A DNA stretch of 64,000 nucleotides from Janthinobacterium sp. PAMC25594 (GTDB taxonomy: Bacteria > Pseudomonadota > Gammaproteobacteria > Burkholderiales > Burkholderiaceae_D), in contig NZ_CP080377.1 of assembly GCF_019443505.1 (NCBI RefSeq), positions 4,154,001 to 4,218,000 on the forward strand, given 5' to 3'. Position numbers and translations under genes: made by a program. Numbering within the stretch: position 1 is the first letter of the stretch; each line of letters begins with the position of its first letter. Under the pieces are notes generated by a model, which did not search any database, had not been told where the DNA came from, and was given only the letters and a program-made list of their open reading frames with translations. Positions 38,138 through 47,489 of this stretch are shown here, piece by piece.

Positions 38138-39109
38138 ATGACCACCCATTCCTCTCCTTCGTATCTGCAGCGCAGCCTGGCCGACCTGAAAAACTATGCG
38201 GGCCTGATCGGCGCCCTGGTCGCCATGTGCGTGCTGTTCTCGTTTGCCAGCGAAAACTTTTTTACTTTGGCTACCCTCAGCACCCTGTCGAACAACATCC
38301 CGACCCTGGTGGTGATGGCCGTCGGCATGACGTTTGTCCTGATCATCGGCGGCATCGACCTGTCCGTCGGCTCCGTGATGGCGCTGGCCGCTTCCGTGCT
38401 GTCGCTGGCCGTCGTGCACTGGGGCTGGCCCGTGTGGAGCGCGGCCCTGCTGGGCATGTTCGTCGCCGCCCTGTGCGGCGCGACGACGGGCCTCATTTCC
38501 GTCGGCTGGCGCATCCCCTCGTTCATCGTCTCGCTGGGCGTGCTGGAAATGGCACGGGGCCTAGCGTACCAGGTGACCAATTCGCGCACGGAATACATCG
38601 GCAGCGCCGTCGACGGCATCAGCTCGCCGATCGCCTTCGGCCTGTCGCCCGCCTTCATCGCCGCCATCGCCATCGTCGTCATCGGCCACCTGGTGCTCAC
38701 GCGCACGGTGCTGGGACGCCACTGGATCGGCATCGGCACGAATGAAGAAGCCGTGCGGCTGTCCGGCATCAACACAAAACCGTCGAAAGTGCTGGTGTTT
38801 GCCTTTATGGGCTTTCTGGCCGGCGTGGGCGCGCTGTTCCAGGTGTCGCGCCTGGAAGCGGCCGACCCGAATGGCGGCGTGGGCATGGAATTGCAAGTGA
38901 TCGCCGCCGTCGTGATCGGCGGCACGAGCCTGATGGGCGGGCGCGGTTCCGTCATCAGCACCTTTATCGGCGTGTTGATCATTTCCGTGCTGGAAGCGGG
39001 CCTGGCGCAGGTGGGCGTGTCGGAACCCGTGAAACGCATCGTCACGGGCCTGGTGATCGTCGCCGCCGTCGTGCTCGACACTTACCGCCGCCGTGGCGAG
39101 CGTTCATAA
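38138..39109 (+). CDS. rbsC: Ribose ABC transporter permease
   Basis: The protein has 323 residues with about 8-10 membrane helices. Typical BPD_transp_2 motifs are visible: GMTFVLIIGGIDLSVGSVMAL and IGGTSLMGGRGSV near the C-terminus. It forms the membrane channel of the ribose importer. It starts 18 bp after rbsA, with GGAAAG upstream of ATG 38138. Confidence 0.93.
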   Translation: MTTHSSPSYLQRSLADLKNYAGLIGALVAMCVLFSFASENFFTLATLSTLSNNIPTLVVMAVGMTFVLIIGGIDLSVGSVMALAASVLSLAVVHWGWPVWSAALLGMFVAALCGATTGLISVGWRIPSFIVSLGVLEMARGLAYQVTNSRTEYIGSAVDGISSPIAFGLSPAFIAAIAIVVIGHLVLTRTVLGRHWIGIGTNEEAVRLSGINTKPSKVLVFAFMGFLAGVGALFQVSRLEAADPNGGVGMELQVIAAVVIGGTSLMGGRGSVISTFIGVLIISVLEAGLAQVGVSEPVKRIVTGLVIVAAVVLDTYRRRGERS

Positions 39110-39118
39110 TACTGGCCC

Positions 39119-40168
39119 ATGGCAACCATCAAACAAGTGGCGCAGGCGGCGGGGGTGTCGTTTACCACCGTCTCGCACGTCCTTAACAATACCCGCCCCG
39201 TCAGCGACGCGGCGCGCCGCGCCGTGCTGGCGGCGGCGGAGCAATTGCATTACGTGCCCAGCGCGCTGGCGCGCTCCTTGCGCAGCCGCAGCACGGGCAC
39301 CATTGGCCTGATCATTCCCAATAATACGAATCCGTATTTTTCGGAAGTGGCGCGCGGCATCGAGGACAGTTGCTACGCGGCCGGCTACAGCGTGATTTTG
39401 TGCAATTCCGATGACGACCCCGTCAAGCAGCGCGATTACCTGAACGTGCTGCTGACCAAGCGCTGCGACGGCCTGATCTTGTCCGCGCTGGCCGACAGCG
39501 ATGGCGAATTGCTGCGCAAGATGAAGGTGCCGGCCGTGCTGCTCGACCGCGCGCCCAGCGACCTGGCCATCGATGCCGTGGCCGTCGACAACCGCGCCGG
39601 GGGATCCTTGGCCGCGCGCCATTTGCTGGGGCTGGGACGCCGGCGCCTCGCCTGCATCGCCGGTCCCCGCGAGGTGAGCATTTCCAACGAGCGCATCGCC
39701 GGCGCGCGCGGCGCCATGGCGGACGCGGGCGTGGTCCTGGCCGACGCCCTGTGCCGCCATAGCGATTTTACGAGCGCGGGCGGTTATGCGGCGGCGCTGG
39801 ACTTGCTGGCGCTGCCCCAGGGCGAGCGCCCCGACGCCTTGTTCTGCTGCAATGATTTGATGGCCTTTGGCGCCTTGCGCGCCGCCGCCGAGCGCGGCAT
39901 CGCCGTGCCCGTGGAACTGGCCGTCGTCGGCTTCGACGATATCGACCTGGCCAGCTTCGTGCATCCGGCCCTGAGCAGCGTGGCGCAAAATACGCGCGAA
40001 CTGGGCCGTATCACGGCCGCCTGCCTGCTGGCGCGCATCGCCGACCCCGCCTTGCCGCGCCAGCAGCGCAGCATCGCCCCCGCATTGCACGTGCGCGGCT
40101 CCAGCGTGGCCGCCGCGCCTGTACCTTTTACTTCTCCTGCAACTGAACTGATGGGAATGACATCATGA
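39119..40168 (+). CDS. rbsR: LacI-family repressor of the ribose operon
   Basis: The protein has 349 residues. The N-terminal HTH is of LacI type (TIKQVAQAAGVSFTTVSHVLNNTRPVS), followed by a hinge helix and a sugar-binding core (TIGLIIPNNTNPYFSEVARGIED). It sits inside the operon, 9 bp after rbsC and overlapping rbsK by 4 bp (ATGA). It very likely binds the palindrome at 35447-35464 and is released by ribose. Confidence 0.9.
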   Translation: MATIKQVAQAAGVSFTTVSHVLNNTRPVSDAARRAVLAAAEQLHYVPSALARSLRSRSTGTIGLIIPNNTNPYFSEVARGIEDSCYAAGYSVILCNSDDDPVKQRDYLNVLLTKRCDGLILSALADSDGELLRKMKVPAVLLDRAPSDLAIDAVAVDNRAGGSLAARHLLGLGRRRLACIAGPREVSISNERIAGARGAMADAGVVLADALCRHSDFTSAGGYAAALDLLALPQGERPDALFCCNDLMAFGALRAAAERGIAVPVELAVVGFDDIDLASFVHPALSSVAQNTRELGRITAACLLARIADPALPRQQRSIAPALHVRGSSVAAAPVPFTSPATELMGMTS

Positions 40169-41076
40169 TCGTGGTTATCGGCAGCATCAATATGGACCTG
40201 GTCTTGCGCGTGCCGCGCATGCCCCTCCCCGGCGAAACCCTGACGGGCGGCGCGTTTCGAACCATTCCTGGTGGCAAGGGCGCCAACCAGGCCGTGGCTT
40301 GCGCGCGCCTGAGCGGCAAAGTGGCCGCCGGCGGCCAGCAAGTGGCCATGGTCGGCTGCGTGGGCGACGACGCCTTCGGCGCGACCTTGCGCGCGGCCCT
40401 CGTGGGTGACGGCATCATCGACAGCCACATCACCACCTTGCCCGGTGTCGCGTCCGGCATCGCTTCCATCCTGGTCGACGACAACGGCCAGAACAGCATC
40501 GTGATTGCCGGCGGCGCCAACGATTTACTGAGCCCCGCGCACATCGATGCGGCCAAAGAGCTGATCGAACAGGCGGACATCGTCGTGCTGCAGCTGGAAA
40601 CGCCGATGGCCACCGTTGTGCACGCCATTAGACTGGCCCGCTTGCTGGGCAAGACGGTGGTGCTGAACCCGGCCCCGGCCGCCAGCCTGCCAGAAGGCGT
40701 GCTGGAACTGGTCGACTACCTGATTCCGAATGAAATCGAAGCGGCCATGCTGGCCGGCGTCAGCCCGGACGGCGCGGACGTCCAGGCGCTGGCGGTCGCG
40801 CTGCAAAAGCTGGGCAGCGACAATGTCATCATCACCTTGGGTTCCAAGGGCGTGCATGCGGCCCTGTATGGCGGCGATTTCACGTTCCCGGCCGAAGTGG
40901 TGCAAGCGGTCGACACGACGGCTGCCGGCGACACCTTCATCGGCGGTTTTGTGGCGGGCCTGGCGTCCGGCATGGACGAGGCGGACGCGATTCAACAAGG
41001 CCAGCGCGCGGCCGCCTGGAGCGTCACCAAGCCCGGCGCGCAAACCTCGATTCCCCACTTGCACGAGTTGTTCTGA
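40165..41076 (+). CDS. rbsK: Ribokinase
   Basis: The protein has 303 residues, PfkB family. GGKGANQAVACARL near residue 38-51 is the substrate-binding signature, and DTTAAGDTFIGGF is the anion hole with the catalytic Asp. It phosphorylates D-ribose to ribose 5-phosphate. It overlaps rbsR by 4 bp at its start and shares one base with rbsD at its end. Confidence 0.95.
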   Translation: MIVVIGSINMDLVLRVPRMPLPGETLTGGAFRTIPGGKGANQAVACARLSGKVAAGGQQVAMVGCVGDDAFGATLRAALVGDGIIDSHITTLPGVASGIASILVDDNGQNSIVIAGGANDLLSPAHIDAAKELIEQADIVVLQLETPMATVVHAIRLARLLGKTVVLNPAPAASLPEGVLELVDYLIPNEIEAAMLAGVSPDGADVQALAVALQKLGSDNVIITLGSKGVHAALYGGDFTFPAEVVQAVDTTAAGDTFIGGFVAGLASGMDEADAIQQGQRAAAWSVTKPGAQTSIPHLHELF

Positions 41077-41468
41077 TGAAAAAATCACCGCTGCTTAATA
41101 TCGCGCTGTCGCAACTGATCGCGTCGCTCGGTCATGGCGACATGCTCGTCATCGGCGACGCGGGCTTGCCGTCGCAGCCGGGCGTGCCCCTGATCGACCT
41201 GGCCCTGACGCGCGGCATTCCCGGCTTCATCGATACCGTCAACACGGTATTGAGTGAAATGCAGGTGGAATACCATTTGCTGGCCAGCGAATTGCCGCAG
41301 CATAATCCGGCCATGGCGGCGCAGGTGGCGGCCCTGGCCTTGCCCGATGCGCGCCAGGTGACGCACGAGGAGTTCAAGCAATTGAGCAAGGGCGCGCGCG
41401 CCATCGTGCGTACGGGTGAGTGCAGTCCGTATGCCAACATCATTTTGGTGGCCGGCGTCGTGTTCTAG
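41076..41468 (+). CDS. rbsD: D-ribose pyranase
   Basis: The protein has 130 residues. The pattern GHGDMLVIGDAGLP, then RGIPGFIDTVNTVLSEMQVE and ending GECSPYANIILVAGVVF is RbsD. It converts beta-pyranose to beta-furanose forms of ribose so that RbsK can use the sugar. The catalytic His is in GHGD. It is the last gene of the operon. Confidence 0.95.
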   Translation: MKKSPLLNIALSQLIASLGHGDMLVIGDAGLPSQPGVPLIDLALTRGIPGFIDTVNTVLSEMQVEYHLLASELPQHNPAMAAQVAALALPDARQVTHEEFKQLSKGARAIVRTGECSPYANIILVAGVVF

Positions 41469-41469
41469 C

Positions 41470-41493
41470 GCAAACAAACGCCAGATTGTTTGC
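41470..41493. promoter_or_regulatory. Hairpin after rbsD with GCAAAC/GTTTGC half-sites
   Basis: GCAAACAA (41470-41477) and TTGTTTGC (41486-41493) are perfect 8-bp arms with an 8-base loop. It may weakly terminate the rbs transcript (no T run), or act as an auxiliary RbsR site because the half-sites resemble the main operator. Confidence 0.35.
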
Positions 41494-41601
41494 CAAAAAC
41501 ATCAACGTTATTGTTCTTAGTGAAATAATTATCCATCGGCAAAAGGGGCGGCTACAATAGCCGTACCCTGCCAGCCCGGCAGCTTCCTGTGGTGTTCTGC
41601 C

Positions 41602-44409
41602 ATGCCGATGAAAGCATTCGACGCTTTCCGCTGCTGTTTCATTCTGCTGCTGTGCCTGGCCACACAAGCCCGCGCGCTGGAGCCTATCTCCCTGCAGCTC
41701 AATTTCACGCACCAGTTCCAGTTTGCCGGCTACTACGCGGCCATCGAGCAAGGTTATTACCGCGAGGCTGGCCTCGAGGTGACATTGGTCGAAGGCAGCG
41801 GCGCGCCGCTTGCCGAGGCGGCCGTGCTGACGGGCCAGGCTGAATATGGTGTGGGTAACAGCACCTTGTTGCTCAGCCGCATGGCCGGCAAGCCCGTGGT
41901 GGTGCTGGCCGTGGTGTTCCAGCATTCACCCAGCGTGCTGCTGATGCGCCAGCATGGCGGTGCGCCCGATGTGCGCAAGCTGGTGGGGGCGCCCGTGATG
42001 ATCGGTGCGGCCAGCGACGTGGCAGGCGCATTCGATGAAGTCTCGCTGTACCTGCAGAAAATGGGCGTCGCGCCGCAGCAGATGCGCCACTTGCCGCCCA
42101 GCTACCGGATCGGGGATTTGATCGATGGCAAGGTCGACGCGATTGCCGCGTATTCCACCAATGAACCGGACTACCTGGACCGGGCGGGCTTTCCCTATTA
42201 CCAGTTTACGCCGCGCACGGCCGGCATCGATTTCTACGGCGACAATTTGTTTACCAGCGAGTACGAACTGCGCCGGCATCCTGAGCGCGTGAAAGCGTTC
42301 CGCGCGGCCAGCCTGCGCGGCTGGCAGTACGCGATGGCGCACCGCGAGGAAATGGCGGATGTGATTCACGTCAAATACAGCCAGCGCCATGACCGCGATC
42401 ACCTGCTGTACGAGGCGCAGCAGATGGAATTGCTGCTGCAGCCCGTGCTGGTGGAGCTCGGCTACATGAATCCCCAGCGCTGGCAGCACATTGCCGACAC
42501 CTATGCCGCCATGGGCGTGCTGCCGCGCAATGCCACGGACAGCCGCGCCTACCAGGGTTTCCTGTACCACCCTGTGCCGGGCGCGGATCTCGGCTGGCTG
42601 TACCTGTCGCTGGGCGTGGCGGGCAGCTTGCTGGCCGTGTCGGCTGCCTTTCACTTCAGCAACCTGGCGCGCGAGCGCCGCCGCACCGAGGAAACCATCC
42701 GGCAAGGGGAATTGCGCTTTCGCACCATGTTCGAGGAAGCACCGATGGGCATCGCCCTGATCGATACCGTGAGCGGACAGTTTCTGGATATTAATCCGCG
42801 CTATCTGGCCATCGCCGGGCGCAGCCTGGAAAACATGAAGCAAACGAGCTGGATGGAGATCAGCCATCCCGACGACGTGGCGGGCGAGCAGGCACACGTG
42901 GCGCAGCTGCTGGCGCGGCGCATGCCGGGCTTCCGCCACGCCAAGCGCATCGTGCGTCCCGATGGCGACGTGGTGTGGGTCGATGCCTCGGTGACGGCCA
43001 TCGCCACGGCGCGCCACGGTGGGCCGCACCACCTGTGCATGCTGGAAGACGTGACGGACAAGCGGCAAACGGAAGCGCTGATCTGGCAGCAAGCCAATTT
43101 CGATACCCTGACGCAACTGCCAAACCGGCGCATGTTCCACGAGCGTTTGCGCCTGGCGCTGGCCCAGGGCCGGCGCGATACGAGCCGCGTGGCCATCCTG
43201 TTCATCGACCTCGACCATTTCAAGGAAGTCAACGACACCCTCGGTCACCACCAGGGCGATATCTTGCTGATCGAAGCGGCGCGGCGCATCCGCGTGGGCG
43301 TGCGCGAGACGGATACGGTGGCGCGCCTGGGCGGCGATGAATTCACGGTGATCCTGTCCGATCTCGATGATCTGCAGCAAGTTGACCGCATCGCCCGGCA
43401 GATACTCGACGGCTTGCTGGCGCCGTTCTTGCTGGGGCAGGAGCAGGCGTTTGTCTCCGCCTCGATCGGCATCACCCTGTATCCGGACGACGCGGGCACC
43501 ATCGAGGACTTGCTCAAGCATGCGGACCAGGCCATGTATGTGTCGAAAGGCGCGGGGCGCAACCGCTACAGCTATTTCACGCCCGCCATGCAGGTGGCGG
43601 CCGTCAACCGCATGCGCCTGGGGGCGGACTTGCGCACGGCCTTGCGTGAACAGCAGATGCAGCTGCATTACCAGCCCATCGTCGAGCTGCACAGCGGCAA
43701 TATTGCCAAGGTGGAAGCCTTGCTGCGCTGGCAGCATCCGCAGCGGGGCATCGTGTGTCCGCCGGATTTTCTGGCGCTGGCCGAGAGCAGCGGCTTGATC
43801 GTCGACATCGGTGACTGGGTGCTGCGCACGGCGGCCGCGCAACTGCTGCGCTGGCGCGCGCAGGGCCAGGCCATCGGCTTGCCGGGGCTGCAACTGTGCC
43901 TGAACCAGTCGCCGCTGGAGCTGCAGCGCGAAGTGGAGGCGCCCGGCACCTGGCTGCGCCAGTTGCTGGCGCTCGATGTGCCGGCTTCGGCCATCGTGCT
44001 CGACATGCGCGAAGATGCGCTGCTGGGCGCCGGCAGCGGCAGCGGCATGGCGCAGCGGCTGCAGCACTTGCGCGAGGCGGGCTTGCAGATTGCCCTCGAC
44101 AACTTCGGCAGCGGCCCCGCTTCGCTGACCCAATTGCAGCAGTGCGGCATCGATTACCTGAAGCTCGACGGCGTGCTGGTGCGCAAGCTGGCGCCCGGGG
44201 CCAGCGAACTGGCGCTGTGCGAAGCCATCGTCACCATGGCGCATAAACTGGGCTTGCAGGTCATCGCCGAAGGGGTGGAGACGCCGGAGCAGCGCGCGCG
44301 GCTGCTGGAAATCGGCTGCGATTTTGCGCAAGGCGAGCTGTTTGCGCCGCCGCTGGCCATCGAAGCGTTCGATGCGCTGCTGCACGCCCGGCGGCCCTTG
44401 CACCCTTGA
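41602..44409 (+). CDS. NMT1/THI5-like periplasmic sensor with PAS, GGDEF and EAL domains
   Basis: The protein has 935 residues. Signal sequence at 1-26; residues about 27-320 are an NMT1/THI5-type solute-binding domain (LQLNFTHQFQFAGYYAAIEQGYYREAGL); one membrane helix at about 331-352; PAS at about 368-490; GGDEF domain with an intact GGDEF at 577-581 and an RxxD inhibitory site (RETD) five residues before RLGGDEF; EAL domain with EAL at 705-707. The EAL part departs from the catalytic consensus: DDFGTG reads DNFGSG (N834) and the LExTE motif reads LDMRE. It is probably an active diguanylate cyclase with a weak or inactive phosphodiesterase domain, tuned by a periplasmic pyrimidine- or thiamine-like ligand; the ligand is inference. 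TACAAT at 41553-41558 is a likely -10. Confidence 0.87.
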   Translation: MPMKAFDAFRCCFILLLCLATQARALEPISLQLNFTHQFQFAGYYAAIEQGYYREAGLEVTLVEGSGAPLAEAAVLTGQAEYGVGNSTLLLSRMAGKPVVVLAVVFQHSPSVLLMRQHGGAPDVRKLVGAPVMIGAASDVAGAFDEVSLYLQKMGVAPQQMRHLPPSYRIGDLIDGKVDAIAAYSTNEPDYLDRAGFPYYQFTPRTAGIDFYGDNLFTSEYELRRHPERVKAFRAASLRGWQYAMAHREEMADVIHVKYSQRHDRDHLLYEAQQMELLLQPVLVELGYMNPQRWQHIADTYAAMGVLPRNATDSRAYQGFLYHPVPGADLGWLYLSLGVAGSLLAVSAAFHFSNLARERRRTEETIRQGELRFRTMFEEAPMGIALIDTVSGQFLDINPRYLAIAGRSLENMKQTSWMEISHPDDVAGEQAHVAQLLARRMPGFRHAKRIVRPDGDVVWVDASVTAIATARHGGPHHLCMLEDVTDKRQTEALIWQQANFDTLTQLPNRRMFHERLRLALAQGRRDTSRVAILFIDLDHFKEVNDTLGHHQGDILLIEAARRIRVGVRETDTVARLGGDEFTVILSDLDDLQQVDRIARQILDGLLAPFLLGQEQAFVSASIGITLYPDDAGTIEDLLKHADQAMYVSKGAGRNRYSYFTPAMQVAAVNRMRLGADLRTALREQQMQLHYQPIVELHSGNIAKVEALLRWQHPQRGIVCPPDFLALAESSGLIVDIGDWVLRTAAAQLLRWRAQGQAIGLPGLQLCLNQSPLELQREVEAPGTWLRQLLALDVPASAIVLDMREDALLGAGSGSGMAQRLQHLREAGLQIALDNFGSGPASLTQLQQCGIDYLKLDGVLVRKLAPGASELALCEAIVTMAHKLGLQVIAEGVETPEQRARLLEIGCDFAQGELFAPPLAIEAFDALLHARRPLHP

Positions 44410-44585
44410 AACAGGCGTGTCCTGCCACCAGATGTCCACTGGCCCTGCGGGACAGGGCTTCCGGCCTGAACGGGCTTATACTCGACGGGCTGGCGCCTGC
44501 GCCCGGCTCCAGCTGTCACCGGTTCGCGTCATGAACCGGGCGCGCAGGCAACTCTTCTTCCATTCACTCAACTCGAGGTGACCTC

Positions 44586-44975
44586 ATGGGCATTTTCAGC
44601 AATATCTACAATAAAATCTTCCACCATGCGTCCGACGCTGCCCCGGCAGCCACGCCAGCGGCCGCTACCGATGCGCCAGCGGCACCAGCAGCAGCTGCAC
44701 CAGCGGTTGCCGTGCCGGTGGTGGACGTGGAAGTGGTGCTGGTCGACCTGGCCAGCAAGAACGCGGAAACACTCAATTGGCGCACGTCCATCGTCGACCT
44801 GATGAAACTGCTTCAACTCGACAGCAGCCTGGCTTCGCGCAAGGAACTGGCGCAAGAGCTGCACTTCACGGGTGATACCAACGATTCGGCCAGCATGAAC
44901 ATCTGGCTGCACCGCCAGGTGATGATCAAGCTGGCGGACAACGGCGGCAAAGTACCGGAAGAACTCAAAAATTAA
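44586..44975 (+). CDS. DUF3597 domain protein
   Basis: The protein has 129 residues: MGIFSNIYNKIFHHA at the start, an Ala/Pro-rich linker (about 17-50), and a helical C-terminal domain (LNWRTSIVDLMKLLQLDSS, then KELAQELHFTGD). This is the DUF3597 pattern and length. The function is unknown. GAGG lies 7 bases before ATG 44586. It is alone between the GGDEF/EAL gene and ahpC. Confidence 0.85.
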   Translation: MGIFSNIYNKIFHHASDAAPAATPAAATDAPAAPAAAAPAVAVPVVDVEVVLVDLASKNAETLNWRTSIVDLMKLLQLDSSLASRKELAQELHFTGDTNDSASMNIWLHRQVMIKLADNGGKVPEELKN

Positions 44976-44990
44976 AGACCCGGCGGCAGG

Positions 44991-45007
44991 AAGGGGAACC
45001 CTTTTTG
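44991..45007 (+). terminator. Small hairpin terminator after the DUF3597 gene
   Basis: AAGGG and CCCTT (5 bp) with a 3-base loop and further T residues lie 16 bp after the stop. Short stem, so only moderate support. Confidence 0.45.
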
Positions 45008-45060
45008 TCGCTGTTCAATCCTGTGGGAACTGCCTATCATGGAGTTCTCATCATGTAGCG

Positions 45061-45097
45061 ATAGCTAAAACCAATTGAAACTATTGTTACAATCAAT
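45061..45097. promoter_or_regulatory. OxyR binding site upstream of ahpC
   Basis: Two 15-bp half-sites, ATAGCTAAAACCAAT (45061-45075) and ATTGTTACAATCAAT (45083-45097), are separated by exactly 7 bp. This fits the ATAGnTnnnAnCTAT-N7-ATAGnTnnnAnCTAT OxyR consensus with one mismatch in most blocks. The site ends right before the -35 element of the ahpC promoter, the usual position for activation. Confidence 0.75.
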
Positions 45098-45126
45098 TTT
45101 GCATATGGGCTAAAACCCCTTACACT
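45098..45126 (+). promoter_or_regulatory. ahpC promoter
   Basis: TTTGCA (45098-45103) and TACACT (45121-45126) with a 17-bp spacer lie directly downstream of the OxyR site and 37 bp before the start codon. Confidence 0.6.
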
Positions 45127-45163
45127 AGAGTCTTACTGATTCACCACACGAGAGGAAATGATT

Positions 45164-45727
45164 ATGTCGCTCATCAATACCCAAGTTAAACCATTCAAGG
45201 CAACCGCATTCCACAATGGCAAATTCGTCGACCTGACGGAAGCATCGCTGAAAGGCAAGTGGTCGGTATTCGTGTTCTACCCAGCCGACTTCACCTTCGT
45301 TTGCCCAACCGAACTGGAAGACCTGGCCGATCACCACGCTGAATTCCAGAAGCTGGGCGTCGATGTCTACGGCATCTCGACCGACTCGCATTTCGCGCAC
45401 AAAGCATGGCACGATACCTCGGACGCGATCAAGAAAGTGCAATACGCACTGATCGGCGACCCGACCGGCACCCTGTCGCGCAATTTCGAAGTCATGATCG
45501 AAGAAGAAGGCATGGCACTGCGCGGTACCTTCGTCATCAATCCAGACGGCTTCATCAAAGTGCTGGAAGTGCATGACAACGGCATCGGCCGTGACGCATC
45601 GGAACTGTTGCGCAAAGTCAAGGCAGCCCAATACGTTGCCGCTCACCCAGGCGAAGTTTGCCCAGCCAAATGGACGGAAGGCGCAGCAACGCTGACCCCA
45701 TCGCTGGACCTGGTTGGCAAGATCTAA
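45164..45727 (+). CDS. ahpC: Alkyl hydroperoxide reductase subunit C (peroxiredoxin)
   Basis: The protein has 187 residues, a typical 2-Cys peroxiredoxin. The peroxidatic Cys47 is in FTFVCPTE and the resolving Cys166 in GEVCPAKW. It reduces H2O2 and organic peroxides and is recharged by AhpF, whose gene follows. Start ATG 45164 is preferred because AGAGGAA lies at the right distance and the family begins MSLINTQ; ATG 45158 is two codons upstream. The OxyR site upstream indicates peroxide induction. Confidence 0.97.
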   Translation: MSLINTQVKPFKATAFHNGKFVDLTEASLKGKWSVFVFYPADFTFVCPTELEDLADHHAEFQKLGVDVYGISTDSHFAHKAWHDTSDAIKKVQYALIGDPTGTLSRNFEVMIEEEGMALRGTFVINPDGFIKVLEVHDNGIGRDASELLRKVKAAQYVAAHPGEVCPAKWTEGAATLTPSLDLVGKI

Positions 45728-45765
45728 ATCTTGAAGCAGCAAGCAGCAAACAAGTAGTTACCGCG

Positions 45766-45793
45766 ATGCCGGACCGGGTGTCCGGCCCGGCAT
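45766..45793 (+). terminator. GC-rich hairpin between ahpC and ahpF (attenuator or partial terminator)
   Basis: ATGCCGGACCGG (45766-45777) pairs with CCGGCCCGGCAT (45782-45793), with one mismatch pair and loop GTGT. No T run follows. It probably lowers ahpF relative to ahpC or protects the ahpC 3' end, not full termination. Confidence 0.5.
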
Positions 45794-45826
45794 TCGCCTA
45801 AATATTTGTAGAAAAGGAAAAAAATC

Positions 45827-47422
45827 ATGTTAGACGCAACCCTCAAAACCCAACTGAAATCCTACCTGGAAAAAGTGGTGTATCCGCTTGAGCTGGTCGC
45901 TTCTCTCGATGACAGCGCAAAAGCCCGCGAGATGAAGGAATTGCTCCAGGAGATAGTCCTGTTGAGCGACAAGATCACGCTGGTCGAGCGCCTTGACGCT
46001 GGCGTACGGGTCCCGTCGTTCAGTATCAACCGTACCGGCTCCGATATCGGCGTGCGTTTCGCCGGTGTGCCGTTGGGCCACGAATTTACCTCGCTGGTGC
46101 TGGCGCTGCTGCAAGTGGGCGGCCACACCATCAAGTTCGACGATGCCGTGATCGAGCAGATCCGCAACCTCGACGGCGATTACGAGTTTGAAACGTTTAT
46201 TTCGCTCTCCTGCCATAACTGCCCGGAAGTGGTGCAGGCCTTGAATGCCATGGCGGTGATCAACCCGCGTATCAAGGTCACCACCATCGATGGCGGCGTG
46301 TTCCCGCAAGAAGTGGAAGAGCGCCAGATCATGGCCGTGCCGATGATGTTCCTGAATGGCCAGCACTTCGGCCAGGGACGCACGAATGTCGAGGAAATCC
46401 TCGCCAAGCTCGACACCAATGCCGGCGCCCGCCAGGCGGAAGCTTTGAGCAAGAAAGATGTCTTTGATGTACTGATCGTCGGCGGCGGTCCTGCCGGCGC
46501 GGCAGCGGCCATTTACGCGGCCCGCAAAGGCATCAACACGGGCGTGCTGGCCGAGCGTTTCGGCGGCCAGACCCTCGACACCATGGCCATCGAGAATTTT
46601 ATTTCCGTCAAGGAAACCGATGGTCCGAAGTTTGCCATGGCGCTGGAACAGCACGTCAAGACCTATGACGTCGACATCATGAACACCCAGCGCGCCACGA
46701 AGTTGACGCCGGGCAAGCTGATCGAGGTCGAAACGGCGAATGGCGCCATCCTGAAAGCCAAGACCGTGATCCTGGCCACCGGCGCCCGCTGGCGCCAAAT
46801 CAATGTGCCGGGCGAGAAGGAATACCGCAACCGCGGTGTCGCCTACTGCCCGCACTGCGATGGTCCCTTGTTCAAGGGCAAGCGCGTGGCCGTGATCGGC
46901 GGCGGCAACTCGGGCGTGGAAGCGGCGATCGACCTGGCCGGCCTGGTAAAACACGTGACCCTGATCGAGTTCGGCGCGGAATTGCGTGCCGATGCGGTGC
47001 TGCAACGCAAGCTGCACAGCCTGCCTAACGTGACCGTGATTACGTCGGCGCAAACCACCGAGATCCATGGCGACGGCAAGATCGTCAATGGCCTCAGCTA
47101 CACGGACCGGGTCAGCGGCGAGTCGAAGAAGGTCGAGCTGGAAGGCGTCTTCGTGCAAATCGGCCTGGTGCCGAACACGGAGTGGCTGAAAGGCACGGTC
47201 GCGTTGTCGCGCCACGGTGAAATCGAAGTGGACGCACGCGGCCAGACCTCGATCCCCGGCGTATTTGCGGCCGGCGACGTCACCACGGTGCCATACAAGC
47301 AGATCATCATCGCCACCGGCGAAGGCGCCAAGGCAGCCCTGTCCGCCTTTGACCACCTGATCCGCTCGGACGACGAGGAAGTGGTTGAAGAGTCGGCAGC
47401 GAAAGAAGCATTGACGGCGTAA
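45827..47422 (+). CDS. ahpF: Alkyl hydroperoxide reductase subunit F
   Basis: The protein has 531 residues. The N-terminal double thioredoxin-like domain has CHNC at 129-132. The FAD/NADH part has [10 protein letters not shown] and the redox pair CPHC at 341-344, with [10 protein letters not shown] for the second nucleotide. It passes electrons from NADH to AhpC. Length is close to other AhpF proteins. It begins 99 bp after ahpC with AAGGAAA before the ATG; a hairpin lies in the gap. Confidence 0.96.
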   Translation: MLDATLKTQLKSYLEKVVYPLELVASLDDSAKAREMKELLQEIVLLSDKITLVERLDAGVRVPSFSINRTGSDIGVRFAGVPLGHEFTSLVLALLQVGGHTIKFDDAVIEQIRNLDGDYEFETFISLSCHNCPEVVQALNAMAVINPRIKVTTIDGGVFPQEVEERQIMAVPMMFLNGQHFGQGRTNVEEILAKLDTNAGARQAEALSKKDVFDVLIVGGGPAGAAAAIYAARKGINTGVLAERFGGQTLDTMAIENFISVKETDGPKFAMALEQHVKTYDVDIMNTQRATKLTPGKLIEVETANGAILKAKTVILATGARWRQINVPGEKEYRNRGVAYCPHCDGPLFKGKRVAVIGGGNSGVEAAIDLAGLVKHVTLIEFGAELRADAVLQRKLHSLPNVTVITSAQTTEIHGDGKIVNGLSYTDRVSGESKKVELEGVFVQIGLVPNTEWLKGTVALSRHGEIEVDARGQTSIPGVFAAGDVTTVPYKQIIIATGEGAKAALSAFDHLIRSDDEEVVEESAAKEALTA

Positions 47423-47434
47423 ATCTTCACGCAT

Positions 47435-47474
47435 AAAAAACCGGAACGGCCGCGAGGCTGTTCCGGTTTTTTTT
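47435..47474. terminator. Bidirectional terminator between ahpF and the CzcE-like gene
   Basis: AAAAAACCGGAAC and GTTCCGGTTTTTTTT form a 7-bp GC-containing stem extended by A/T pairs, with a 12-base loop. It lies 13 bp after ahpF and 16 bp beyond the stop of the convergent gene, with U-runs on both strands. Confidence 0.88.
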
Positions 47475-47489
47475 ATGCGCGCAGGAAAC

